From NCBI GenBank assembly GCA_028288445.1, contig JAQBNT010000082.1, positions 20,180 to 84,179 on the forward strand: a stretch of 64,000 nt of DNA, given 5' to 3'. Each line of letters opens with the position of its first letter. The first letter of the stretch is position 1. This DNA is from Hymenobacter sp. Lineage in GTDB: Bacteria > Bacteroidota > Bacteroidia > Cytophagales > Hymenobacteraceae. Of the stretch, positions 28,653-37,249 are shown one piece after another. A program made the translations under genes and the position numbers. Under the pieces are notes generated by a model. It made no database searches. It was not told the DNA's origin and saw only the letters and a program-made list of their open reading frames with translations.

Positions 28653-31067
28653 TTATAGGATGCGGAATGCGGCGACAGGAGCTTGGGTTTCGGCCCCGAT
28701 TTCGGTGAGGGCCTGAACCAGCTGCACGTTTTCGGCCGCAGTGCCAACCGTGAGGCGAAGGCAGCCGGCACAGCCGGGCTGGGTGGTGCGGTTGCGCACA
28801 ACAATGCCGCGGCGGCGGAGCTGGTCGTACACGGCGGTGGCATCAATGGTGAAGCGCACCAGCAGGAAGTTGGCATCGGAGGGGAAAATATGCTCCACGC
28901 TAGCCACCTGCCCCAATTTTTCAACCAACCAGCGGCGGCCTTCCAGCAGTTCGGCCCGCATTTCGGGCAGGCGCGGCGCGGCTGCCAGAGCAGCCAGCGC
29001 GTGCTGCTGGGTAGCGGCCGAGATGTTGTAAGGAGGCTTGATTTTGTCGAGGTACGCAATGAGTTGCGCCGACCCGTACGCCACGCCCAAGCGCAAACCG
29101 GCCAGGCCCCAGGCTTTGGAAAAGGTCTGCATAACTACCAGACGCGGAAATTCGGCCAGGCGCGTAATCCAGCTGGGCGCATCGGCAAAGTCGGCGTAGG
29201 CTTCGTCGACGACAACCAGGCCCCGGAAGCTGCGCAGCATGGTTTCGACGGCTTCCTGGGCGAGCAGATTGCCGGTGGGGTTATTCGGCGAGCACAGGAA
29301 AACCAGCTTGGCGTTGGAGGCGGCCAGTTTTTCGGCGGCATCGGCGGGCAGTTGGAAATCAGCCGTCAGGGGCAAGCGCTCCACGCGCACATCGTTGAGA
29401 TTGGCGGCTACCTCGTACATGCCGTAGGTGGGCGGGCAGATAACGATACTGTCCTGGCCCGGCGTACAGGTGAGGCGCACCAGCAGGTCGATGGCTTCGT
29501 CGGAACCGTTGCCGAGGAAAATCTGGTTTGGCGTTACGCCCTTAAGATGGGCCAAATCGGCCTTGATGGCACGTTGGTGCGGGTCGGGGTAGCGGCTGAA
29601 ATCATCCGGCCCGACGGAACCCAGGCTGTTTTCATTGGCATCGAGCATAACCGGGGCCATGCCTTCAAACTCGTCGCGGGCCGAGGAATACGGCTGCATC
29701 CGCTCCACGCTGGGCCGGATGAGCCCGGCATAGGGGTTTGTGGACGTTGCAGCGACGGTTTCTAATGAGGCAGAATTGCTAGTTAGCGCGGCCAGTCGCA
29801 GGGTGACGGCGCGGGCGTGCGCGGCCAGGCCTTCGGCTTCGGCCATGGTTTCCACCACCGGGCCGATGGCTTGCAGTCCCTGGGCCGACAGGCGCTGGAA
29901 GGTAATTTTCTTCACGAACGAATCGAGCGACACGCCGCTGTACTGGCGGGCGTAGCCGCTGGTGGGCAGCGTGTGGTTGGTACCGGAGGCATAGTCGCCG
30001 ACGGCTTCGGGCGTGAGGTGCCCCAGAAATACGGAACCCGCATTGGTGACCTGGGCGGCAAGGGCATCGGCGTTATCGGTGGCCAGAATGAGGTGTTCGG
30101 GCGCGTACTGATTGGAGAACTCCAGCATGCTGTTGGCATCCGGCAGCAAGATGGCGCGGCTGCTTTCCAAGGCTTGGGCGGCAACATCGCGCCGGGGCAG
30201 TTGGGCCAGTTGGCGGGCCACTTCGGCCCGTACCCGCTCCAATACCGCGCTGGAATCACTCAGCACCACCACTTGCGAGTCGGGGCCGTGCTCAGCCTGC
30301 GACAATAAGTCGGCAGCGACAAAAGCGGGGTTGGCGCTGGCGTCGGCGATGATTAACACTTCTGAGGGGCCGGCGGGCATGTCAATGGCCACCCCAAATT
30401 CGGCGGCGGCCAGTTGCTTGGCGGCCGTGACGTAGCGGTTGCCGGGTCCGAAGATTTTATCAACGGCCGGCACACTGGCCGTACCCAGCGCCAGCGCGGC
30501 CACGGCTTGCGCCCCGCCGGCTTTCACAACTTTATTAATGCCCAGCAACTGCGCCACGAATAGGATGACCGGGCTCACCGAGCCGTCGGCCTGCGGCGGG
30601 GTGCACACCACCACCTCGGGGCAGCCAGCCAGCCGGGCGGGCACGCCCAGCATCAGCAGCGTGCTGAACAACGGGGCCGAGCCGCCCGGCACGTAAAGCC
30701 CCACGCGCTGCACCGGCACCGCCCGGCGCGAGCATACTACGCCCGGCGTGGTTTCAACCCGCAATTCGGGCTCGCGCTGGGCGGCGTGGAAGGCTTCAAT
30801 GTTGGTTTTGGCCTGGCGGATGGCGGCTTGCAAATCGGCCGGAACCTGGGCGGCTGCGGTGGCAAACTCGGCTTCGGAAACTAGCAGGCTATTGAGCGTG
30901 GCTTTGTCGAGTTCGGCGGCTAAAGTCAAGAGTGCGATATCGCCACCGGCGCGAACCTGCTCGAAAATGGCCCGGACGCGGGCGGCTACCTGGGGCGCTT
31001 CGGCCGCGGCGGGGCGCTGCTGGAGCGCGGGCCACAGGCTGGGGTCGGGATAGGAATAGAATTGCAT
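28653..31067 (-). CDS. Fused histidinol dehydrogenase (HisD) - histidinol-phosphate aminotransferase (HisC)
   Basis: 804-aa ORF: N-terminal HisD (KAGGAQAVAALALGT, KIFGPGNRYVTAAK, SQAEHGPDSQ), C-terminal HisC (MLDANENSLGS, FLCSPNNPTGN, FSKAWGLAGLRLG), linked around LTSNSASLETVAATSTNPYAG. Confidence 0.92.
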   Translation of the reverse strand: MQFYSYPDPSLWPALQQRPAAAEAPQVAARVRAIFEQVRAGGDIALLTLAAELDKATLNSLLVSEAEFATAAAQVPADLQAAIRQAKTNIEAFHAAQREPELRVETTPGVVCSRRAVPVQRVGLYVPGGSAPLFSTLLMLGVPARLAGCPEVVVCTPPQADGSVSPVILFVAQLLGINKVVKAGGAQAVAALALGTASVPAVDKIFGPGNRYVTAAKQLAAAEFGVAIDMPAGPSEVLIIADASANPAFVAADLLSQAEHGPDSQVVVLSDSSAVLERVRAEVARQLAQLPRRDVAAQALESSRAILLPDANSMLEFSNQYAPEHLILATDNADALAAQVTNAGSVFLGHLTPEAVGDYASGTNHTLPTSGYARQYSGVSLDSFVKKITFQRLSAQGLQAIGPVVETMAEAEGLAAHARAVTLRLAALTSNSASLETVAATSTNPYAGLIRPSVERMQPYSSARDEFEGMAPVMLDANENSLGSVGPDDFSRYPDPHQRAIKADLAHLKGVTPNQIFLGNGSDEAIDLLVRLTCTPGQDSIVICPPTYGMYEVAANLNDVRVERLPLTADFQLPADAAEKLAASNAKLVFLCSPNNPTGNLLAQEAVETMLRSFRGLVVVDEAYADFADAPSWITRLAEFPRLVVMQTFSKAWGLAGLRLGVAYGSAQLIAYLDKIKPPYNISAATQQHALAALAAAPRLPEMRAELLEGRRWLVEKLGQVASVEHIFPSDANFLLVRFTIDATAVYDQLRRRGIVVRNRTTQPGCAGCLRLTVGTAAENVQLVQALTEIGAETQAPVAAFRIL

Positions 31068-31078
31068 GGCAAACCGGG

Positions 31079-31930
31079 CTAGGCAATCATCTTTTCAATG
31101 GGCAGCACGAGAATGCCTTCCGCGCCCACGGCTTTGAGCTGACTGGTGATGTGCCAGAACTCGTCCTCCTGCACCACCGACTGCACCGACACCCACCCCG
31201 CCTCGGCCAGCGGCGTGACGGTGGGCGACTTGATGCCGGGCAGCAGGCGGCGCACTTCGTCGAGGGCCGACACGGGAGCATTCAGCAGAATGTACTTGCT
31301 GCGCTTGGCGCGGCGCACGGCCTGCATCCGGAACTGAAGCTGCTCCAGCAGGTCCTGTTGCTCGGCGGTGAGGTTGGGCTGGGCAATGAGCACGGCCTCG
31401 GAACGGAAGACGGTTTCGACTTCGCGCAGGCCGTTGCCCAGCAAGGTCGAGCCGCTGCTCACGATATCGCAAATAGCCTCGGCCAGGCCAATGCTGGGCG
31501 CGATTTCGACCGAGCCGCTGATGGTGTGCAGGTTGGCCTGTACGCCGTGGTCGGCCAGGTAGCGGCCGAGGATGTTGGGGTATGAGGTGGCGATGTTCTT
31601 GCCTTGCAACGTCTCAATGGATGGGTAGGCATCGGCACGGGGCACGGCCAGGCTCAGGCGGCACTTGCTGAAACCAAGGGTTTCGACTTCCAGATTGGGG
31701 TAGCCGGCTTCCACCAGCACGTTCTGGCCCACGATGCCGAGGTCGGCCACGCCGTCTTTTACATAGCCGGGAATGTCATCGTCGCGCAAAAACAGGATTT
31801 CGAGCGGAAAATTGGTGGCTTCCGTTTTGAGCTTGTAGGAGGTACTCAGGAAATTAATGCCGCACTCGCGGATAAGGGCAAGGGAGTCCTCGCTCAGACG
31901 GCCGGACTTTTGAATAGCTAAACGGAGCAT
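31079..31930 (-). CDS. hisG: ATP phosphoribosyltransferase
   Basis: MLRLAIQKSGRLSEDSLALIRECGI; C-terminal regulatory domain present. Confidence 0.95.
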   Translation of the reverse strand: MLRLAIQKSGRLSEDSLALIRECGINFLSTSYKLKTEATNFPLEILFLRDDDIPGYVKDGVADLGIVGQNVLVEAGYPNLEVETLGFSKCRLSLAVPRADAYPSIETLQGKNIATSYPNILGRYLADHGVQANLHTISGSVEIAPSIGLAEAICDIVSSGSTLLGNGLREVETVFRSEAVLIAQPNLTAEQQDLLEQLQFRMQAVRRAKRSKYILLNAPVSALDEVRRLLPGIKSPTVTPLAEAGWVSVQSVVQEDEFWHITSQLKAVGAEGILVLPIEKMIA

Positions 31931-32040
31931 GAAATGGGGTAACTGGCGGGCGCGGCCCCGACGGGGCACAAGCATTGGATATAGCCCTAACGCAATTTAG
32001 ACGGCGTATGGCTGAATTTCCCGCAAAGTGAAACGGTGAA

Positions 32041-32103
32041 GCCCGGAGCACGCACCCCGGACGCGGCGGTGGAGACTCGGGCAACCGGTGCTAGGCTAGC
32101 ACC
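32041..32103 (-). promoter_or_regulatory. Candidate his attenuator hairpins
   Basis: Two stems: GGTGCTAG-C-CTAGCACC (32087-32103) overlapping the leader stop codon and GTCCGGGGT-GCGT-GCTCCGGGC (32041-32062), between the leader peptide and hisG. Confidence 0.5.
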
Positions 32104-32221
32104 CGGCACACAACCCGGCCTCCCACAGATGGTGGTGGTGATGACCGTGGCCCACAACAGCCCAGCTGCCAGCCGAAGCGGGAAGCGAAACGAGCGAAAA
32201 CGAAAAGGCGGGGGTGGTCAT
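32096..32221 (-). CDS. Putative his operon leader peptide (41 aa, contains HGHHHHH)
   Basis: MTTPAFSFSLVSLPASAGSWAVVGHGHHHHHLWEAGLCAGC encoded directly after a promoter and directly upstream of hisG. Confidence 0.75.
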   Translation of the reverse strand: MTTPAFSFSLVSLPASAGSWAVVGHGHHHHHLWEAGLCAGC

Positions 32222-32229
32222 TGCGGCTG

Positions 32230-32259
32230 CAAAGGTAATTCGGAAAGCCAAACGGGCAA
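32230..32259 (-). promoter_or_regulatory. Bacteroidota sigma-type promoter for the his leader/operon
   Basis: Minus strand TTG (32259-32257) - 19 nt - TACCTTTG (32237-32230), matching the -33 TTG / -7 TAnnTTTG consensus. Confidence 0.7.
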
Positions 32260-32310
32260 GTCCGGCCAAAGGTTTCGAATCAGGGGCCGGCATTCTGAAT
32301 CAGCCAAACG

Positions 32311-32339
32311 AAAACGGGCGGACATTGCGGCCCGCCCGT
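32311..32339 (-). terminator. Terminator of the TonB-dependent receptor gene
   Basis: ACGGGCGG ... CCGCCCGT hairpin followed by T-rich minus-strand sequence. Confidence 0.6.
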
Positions 32340-32366
32340 CAGGACATTTCAGCAACAACACCAAGG

Positions 32367-34970
32367 TTAAAATCGCGCAATCAGGCGCAGGTTCACGATG
32401 CGCTGCGACAGGTAGTTAGGCACCGAGTAGGTCACGCCATTCACATCCTGCAGGTAGCTGTAGCCGGCCACGTTATTGGCGGCAAATACGTTGAGAATTT
32501 CCAGGCCCAACCAGAGGCTTTCGAAGCTGTAGAAATGGGCTTTGGGGGCGTTGTTGTTTTTCAAGCCCACTACTTTGGAGAAGCCCAAATCGACGCGGTT
32601 GTAGCTGCGGGTGAGGTCGGCGGTGCCGCGCAGGTCGGGCAAGTTGGGCGGGCTGAACGGCAGCCCCGTGCCGAACACAAAGTTCACATAACCGCGCACC
32701 GAAGGATTATTGGGCAGGTGGTCCTGAAAAAAGATGCCCACGTTCAAGCGCTGGTCCTGCGGGCGGCGGATGTAGCCTTTGGGCTCGCGGCCGGTCACTT
32801 TGCCGTCGGCATTCACCACATTCATGGAGTCGCCGTCCACGTTTTCGCGGGTGGTGAGCACGCCGAGGCTGAACCAGGATTCGGCCCCTTTCACAAACTC
32901 GCCGCTGAGGCGGGAATCGAAGCCGGCGGCGTAGGCGCGGGCGTTGTTCTTGGCGAAGTAGCGCAGGCGCACGTTGTCCACGTCGTAGGGCACCACGTCG
33001 GTGAGGTACTTGTAGTAGGCTTCGGCCGAAAACTTGAACGGCCGGCCATACTGCTGGAAGCTGATTTCCTTACCCACGATGAAGTGGTAGGATTTCTGGG
33101 CGCGCAGCTCCACGTTCAGGTTGGCGGTTTGAATCAGGGGCTGGCTGGGGTCGGTGCGGTCGCCGGCCTGGTTGCGCAGCTCGCGGTAGAACGGCGGCTG
33201 GTAGTACACGCCCACGGCTGCTTTGAACGAGCGGTTGGGATGCGAGCGGCTGATTTGCGAGAACTGCACCCGCGGGCTGATGACCAGCTGGCCGTTGGTG
33301 GTCCAGTAATGCGCCCGCGCCCCGTAGGTGAGCGTCGTTAGCGAATCGAGGTTCCAGGTATCCTGCACGAAGCCCTGGGTGCGGGTGCTTTCCAAGGTCA
33401 GGTCCGACAGCAGCCGGGTCCGGCGGGCATCGGGCACGAAATCGGCCGAGTCGGCGAAGCTGTACTCGTCGAGCTTGTCGGTGATTTTCTCGCGGCCGAT
33501 TTTCGCGCCCCAGCGCACGGTGTGGTTGGCGGCGGGCGTCCAGCGGCCCCGGGTTTCGGCCGTAAAAATCCGGGCCGTGAGGTTGTTGCGCGAGTGCTTG
33601 AACTGCGAGCCGATGTCGCGCTGGCGCACGGCCTGGTTGAAATCGGGCGAGGTGGGGTCGCGGTTGATTTCGGCAAAGGTGTAGGCCGCTTCCACGTCGC
33701 GGTACTCAAACTCGCGCGAAATCAGGGCCGAGCCCAGCAGCTCCATTTGCAGCTTCGAGGAAAAGTCGTGCTTGAGGTTCAGGCCCGTTTGGTAGGTATC
33801 GAACTGCATCCGCTCGCGGCCATCGTAGGCGATAAATACACGAGTGAACTGGTTGGTACCGGTCGAGAACGTGGCCTGGCCGGTTTCGGGCGAGAAGCGG
33901 TAGTCGTTGTGCGCCACCACGCCGAGCAGGCCCAGTGTGGTACGCTGCAGGTCGTCCTTCTTGCCCAGACCGATATTTACAAAAGCCTGCGCGTCGTAAA
34001 AGGTGGGGTTGTAACCGCCTTGGGCCTGCTTCAGCGAGCTCAGCACGTACTGCGCATTCTTGTAGCGCACCCCGGCCAGGTAACTCACGCGGCCATTGGC
34101 CGAGCGGGCTTCGGCGTGGGCCGCGCCGCCCACCAGGCTGGCCGTGAGCGAAGCCGCGAACTTCTCGGGCGTCTTGTAATCCACGCTCAGCACCGAGGCC
34201 AGCTTGTCGCCGTACTTCGGCTGCCAGCCGCCGCTGCTGAATTCCACCTGCTTCACCAAATCGGGGTTGATAAAGCTCAAACCTTCCTGCTGCGCCGAGG
34301 TAACAAGAAACGGCCGGTAAATCTCGAAGCCGTTGACGTACACCAGGTTCTCGTCGTAGTTGCCGCCGCGCACGTTGTAGGTGCTACTCAGCTCGTTATT
34401 CGACACCACGCCGGGCAACGTCTTGAGAATGGCGTTGAAATCCCCAAACGGCGAGGGAAGCTCCTTGGCCGAGCGCGGGTCAATGCGCGTGATGCTCACC
34501 TGCTCGCGGGTATCGGCTTGATTGGAGCGGCCCGTCACGCGCACATTGCTCAGCGCCTTGGTATCAAGGCGCATGGTTAGGCGTAAAGGCGTACCCGCAT
34601 CGGCGGGCAGCCGGAGCGGCTGCCGCAACGTGATGAAGCCCAACCGGCGCACCACCAACACCACATTCTGGCCCGAAGTTGGTACCCGCACGGGCAGCGC
34701 AAACGCGCCGTCGGCATTGGTATTGGTGCCGCCGGGCTGGCCCTCCACTCCCACTGCCGCCAGTTCCAGCGGCTGCCCGCTGGCATCACGCAGCGTACCA
34801 GTAAGCATTACCAGCGCGCCGGGCGTGGTCTGCTCCGGGCTGGTGGTCTGCGCTTGAACCGTAGTTGCCGACAAAGGCCCCAAGGCCAAACCGCCCAGCA
34901 AGACCAGACGGCATTCAACTTTCCTAAAAACTGGCACTGACGGCAACAACAAGGTAGCGGATTGTTTCAC
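32367..34970 (-). CDS. TonB-dependent receptor with carboxypeptidase-like regulatory N-terminal domain
   Basis: GTLRDASGQPLELAAVGVEGQPGGTNTNADGAFAL and plug domain NAILKTLPGVVSNNELSSTYNVRGGNYDENLVYVNGFEIYRP. Confidence 0.92.
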   Translation of the reverse strand: MKQSATLLLPSVPVFRKVECRLVLLGGLALGPLSATTVQAQTTSPEQTTPGALVMLTGTLRDASGQPLELAAVGVEGQPGGTNTNADGAFALPVRVPTSGQNVVLVVRRLGFITLRQPLRLPADAGTPLRLTMRLDTKALSNVRVTGRSNQADTREQVSITRIDPRSAKELPSPFGDFNAILKTLPGVVSNNELSSTYNVRGGNYDENLVYVNGFEIYRPFLVTSAQQEGLSFINPDLVKQVEFSSGGWQPKYGDKLASVLSVDYKTPEKFAASLTASLVGGAAHAEARSANGRVSYLAGVRYKNAQYVLSSLKQAQGGYNPTFYDAQAFVNIGLGKKDDLQRTTLGLLGVVAHNDYRFSPETGQATFSTGTNQFTRVFIAYDGRERMQFDTYQTGLNLKHDFSSKLQMELLGSALISREFEYRDVEAAYTFAEINRDPTSPDFNQAVRQRDIGSQFKHSRNNLTARIFTAETRGRWTPAANHTVRWGAKIGREKITDKLDEYSFADSADFVPDARRTRLLSDLTLESTRTQGFVQDTWNLDSLTTLTYGARAHYWTTNGQLVISPRVQFSQISRSHPNRSFKAAVGVYYQPPFYRELRNQAGDRTDPSQPLIQTANLNVELRAQKSYHFIVGKEISFQQYGRPFKFSAEAYYKYLTDVVPYDVDNVRLRYFAKNNARAYAAGFDSRLSGEFVKGAESWFSLGVLTTRENVDGDSMNVVNADGKVTGREPKGYIRRPQDQRLNVGIFFQDHLPNNPSVRGYVNFVFGTGLPFSPPNLPDLRGTADLTRSYNRVDLGFSKVVGLKNNNAPKAHFYSFESLWLGLEILNVFAANNVAGYSYLQDVNGVTYSVPNYLSQRIVNLRLIARF

Positions 34971-34996
34971 GGGGCTAAAACGAGCAGGCCGCCCAA

Positions 34997-35710
34997 CTAT
35001 TGCCGGCGGCCGGTGGCCACCGCGTCCATTTCCAGGCCGGCCAGGTGGTCGCGCAGCCGGGCCAGCGTGGCTACTGGCCCCTCCGGTGCGCTGAACACGA
35101 AGTTTCCCGCTACCAGCACATCGGCCCCGGCTTCTACCAGCGGGCCCGCGTTGTCCATGTTCACGCCGCCATCCACTTCAATCAGCGCATCCGAGCCGGT
35201 ATCAAGCAGCAGCTCTTTTAGCATGGCCACTTTTTTCAGCGTGTTCGGAATGAAAGCCTGCCCGCCGAAACCCGGATTCACCGACATCACCAGCACCACG
35301 TCGAGGTCGGCGGCAATGTCTTCGAGCAATGACACCGGCGTGGCCGGGTTCAGAGCCACGCCGGCCCGGCAGCCCAACTGCTTGATTTGCTGCACCACAC
35401 GGTGTAAGTGCGGGCAGGTTTCGTAATGCACCGTGATGCTGCTGGCCCCCGCGTCGCGGAAAGCGGCCAGGTAGTGCTGCGGCTCCTCAATCATGAGGTG
35501 CACGTCGATAGGCTGCTTGGCGTAGCGGGCCACGGCCTGCAACACGGGCAGGCCAAATGAAATGTTGGGCACGAACCGGCCGTCCATCACGTCGAAGTGC
35601 AGCCAGTCGGCGGCGCTGTTGGCGAGGCGCTCGGTTTCGGCTTGCAGGTTGGCCAGGTCGGCGGCCAGAAACGAGGGGGCCAGCAAGGGCGTGCGGCGGG
35701 GTGCATTCAT
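34997..35710 (-). CDS. rpe: Ribulose-phosphate 3-epimerase
   Basis: LAPSFLAADLANLQAE, WLHFDVMDGRFVPNISFG, MSVNPGFGGQAFIP. Confidence 0.95.
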   Translation of the reverse strand: MNAPRRTPLLAPSFLAADLANLQAETERLANSAADWLHFDVMDGRFVPNISFGLPVLQAVARYAKQPIDVHLMIEEPQHYLAAFRDAGASSITVHYETCPHLHRVVQQIKQLGCRAGVALNPATPVSLLEDIAADLDVVLVMSVNPGFGGQAFIPNTLKKVAMLKELLLDTGSDALIEVDGGVNMDNAGPLVEAGADVLVAGNFVFSAPEGPVATLARLRDHLAGLEMDAVATGRRQ

Positions 35711-35853
35711 GGGCACGAAGATACACTACCGTGCGCTCCTTAAATACGGGCAGGCCCTCACTTCGGCGCTACTTTTGTGGCGGGCCCGCGGGCCTGCTTC
35801 CGTTCCCCGTGCAGTGCTTGCCGGGCGGCTTCTTTTCACCTTCTCGTTTCTCT

Positions 35854-36450
35854 GTGCCTCACCTCGTTCCCCTCCTTATTCGCGGCATCAACAACCTCTC
35901 CGATGCGCGCTACTGCGCCGGCATGGGAGCCGACAAACTAACCTTTATTCTCGACCCGGCCCTGCCCGGACACCTCGACACCAAGGCGGTAAAAGAGCTG
36001 GCCGGCTGGATTGCCGGAGTTGAACTGATAGGTGAGTTCGACCAACTCAGCGCGCATGAAATTAATGCGATATCTGCCGAGTGCAACCTGGATGCGGTGC
36101 TGCTACGCACCCCACGGACCGACGAAGAGCTAGCCGAAATTGCCCCGCCGGTGTATCTGGAACTGGCAATAGATTCTATTTCCTTTGCTCAGCCCCTACC
36201 CACTTCGCCCGTTGGTTTTTTACTGGAATTACCCACGGCCGAAACACCGGAAACCATCAAGGCTCTGCAAAATATCAGCGCCCAGAAACCGTTGTGGCTC
36301 GGCCCCGGCCTGCACCCCGACCGTGCCCGAATGCTGGCCACTTCCCTCCCATTGGCCGGCCTCGTATTTCCCTCCGGCAACGAAGTGAAGCCCGGTCTGC
36401 GCGATTTCGACCAGCTTGAAGCGGTATTTGAGGCCCTGGAAATCGAATAA
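35854..36450 (+). CDS. Phosphoribosylanthranilate isomerase-like protein
   Basis: LIRGINNLSDARYCAGMGADKLTFI resembles the TrpF N-terminus; divergent elsewhere; GTG start inferred. Confidence 0.6.
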   Translation: MPHLVPLLIRGINNLSDARYCAGMGADKLTFILDPALPGHLDTKAVKELAGWIAGVELIGEFDQLSAHEINAISAECNLDAVLLRTPRTDEELAEIAPPVYLELAIDSISFAQPLPTSPVGFLLELPTAETPETIKALQNISAQKPLWLGPGLHPDRARMLATSLPLAGLVFPSGNEVKPGLRDFDQLEAVFEALEIE

Positions 36451-36463
36451 ATCAGCCCTGTTT

Positions 36464-36524
36464 CTAAGCGAAACGCCCCCGCAGTACCATTCCCTGATGG
36501 TTTCTGCGGGGACGTTTCGCTTAG
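36464..36524. terminator. Bidirectional terminator hairpin
   Basis: CTAAGCGAAACG ... CGTTTCGCTTAG plus CCCCGCAG/CTGCGGGG, between convergent genes. Confidence 0.75.
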
Positions 36525-36541
36525 TGCTGAGCCAGATTATT

Positions 36542-37207
36542 TTACGTCAGCCGAAACTGCACGTACTTGATGGGCACCCCGATGGCACGGTACTTCCCCT
36601 CAAAATTGGTCTGAATGGCTTGGGCCTCGGTGAATTCCACAGCCGTCTCCGCGTACAAATCCCGCGTAAATCGTTCCACGGTAGTGCCAGGGCGGGCCGC
36701 CAGTGTCTCTAGCGTATACTCGAAAAGACCCTCATTATCAGTCTTCAGGTGCAACAGGCCACCGGGCGTTAACAATTGTTCATAAAGCGCCAGGAAGCGC
36801 GGCGACGTCAGCCGGCGCTTGATGTCACGGTCGCGGGGCCGCGGGTCGGGAAAGGTTATCCAGATTTCGTCCAGTTCGCCGGGGCCGAACTGGGCAGCCA
36901 GGGCCTCGGCCCGCATCCGCACAAAGCCGACGTTGGTCAGGCCCATTTCGGCGGCGCGGGTGCTGCCCCGCCAGATGCGCTCGCCTTTAATATCAAGCCC
37001 CAGGAAATTGCGGTCGGGATGGCGCTGAGCCAGGCCCACGGTGTATTCACCTTTGCCACAGCCCACTTCCAGCGTCAGCGGATGGGGCGCGAAAAAAAAA
37101 TCGGTACGCCAGCGGCCGCCCAGCTGTTCGTATTCGGGTTTGCCCGGCTCAATGATGTCGGGACGGGAAGCGTTATCGGTAAAACGCTGAAGCTTAACTC
37201 GGGGCAA
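36542..37207 (-). CDS. trmB: tRNA (guanosine(46)-N7)-methyltransferase
   Basis: LTLEVGCGKGEYTVGLAQRHPDRNFLGLDIKGERIW, ITFPDPRPRDRDIKRRLTSPRFL. Confidence 0.95.
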   Translation of the reverse strand: MPRVKLQRFTDNASRPDIIEPGKPEYEQLGGRWRTDFFFAPHPLTLEVGCGKGEYTVGLAQRHPDRNFLGLDIKGERIWRGSTRAAEMGLTNVGFVRMRAEALAAQFGPGELDEIWITFPDPRPRDRDIKRRLTSPRFLALYEQLLTPGGLLHLKTDNEGLFEYTLETLAARPGTTVERFTRDLYAETAVEFTEAQAIQTNFEGKYRAIGVPIKYVQFRLT

Positions 37208-37249
37208 ATCAGTAGGTGTCTGTTGTTGTACAAAGGTAAACCGGGCCGG

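Noticed and set aside
32096-32293. 65-aa version of the His-rich ORF starting at 32293
   Set aside because: That start lies upstream of the promoter motif; the internal ATG at 32221 directly after TACCTTTG fits a leader peptide better.
33522-34580. 352-aa plus-strand ORF opposite the TonB-dependent receptor
   Set aside because: Shadow ORF; the receptor motifs are on the minus strand.
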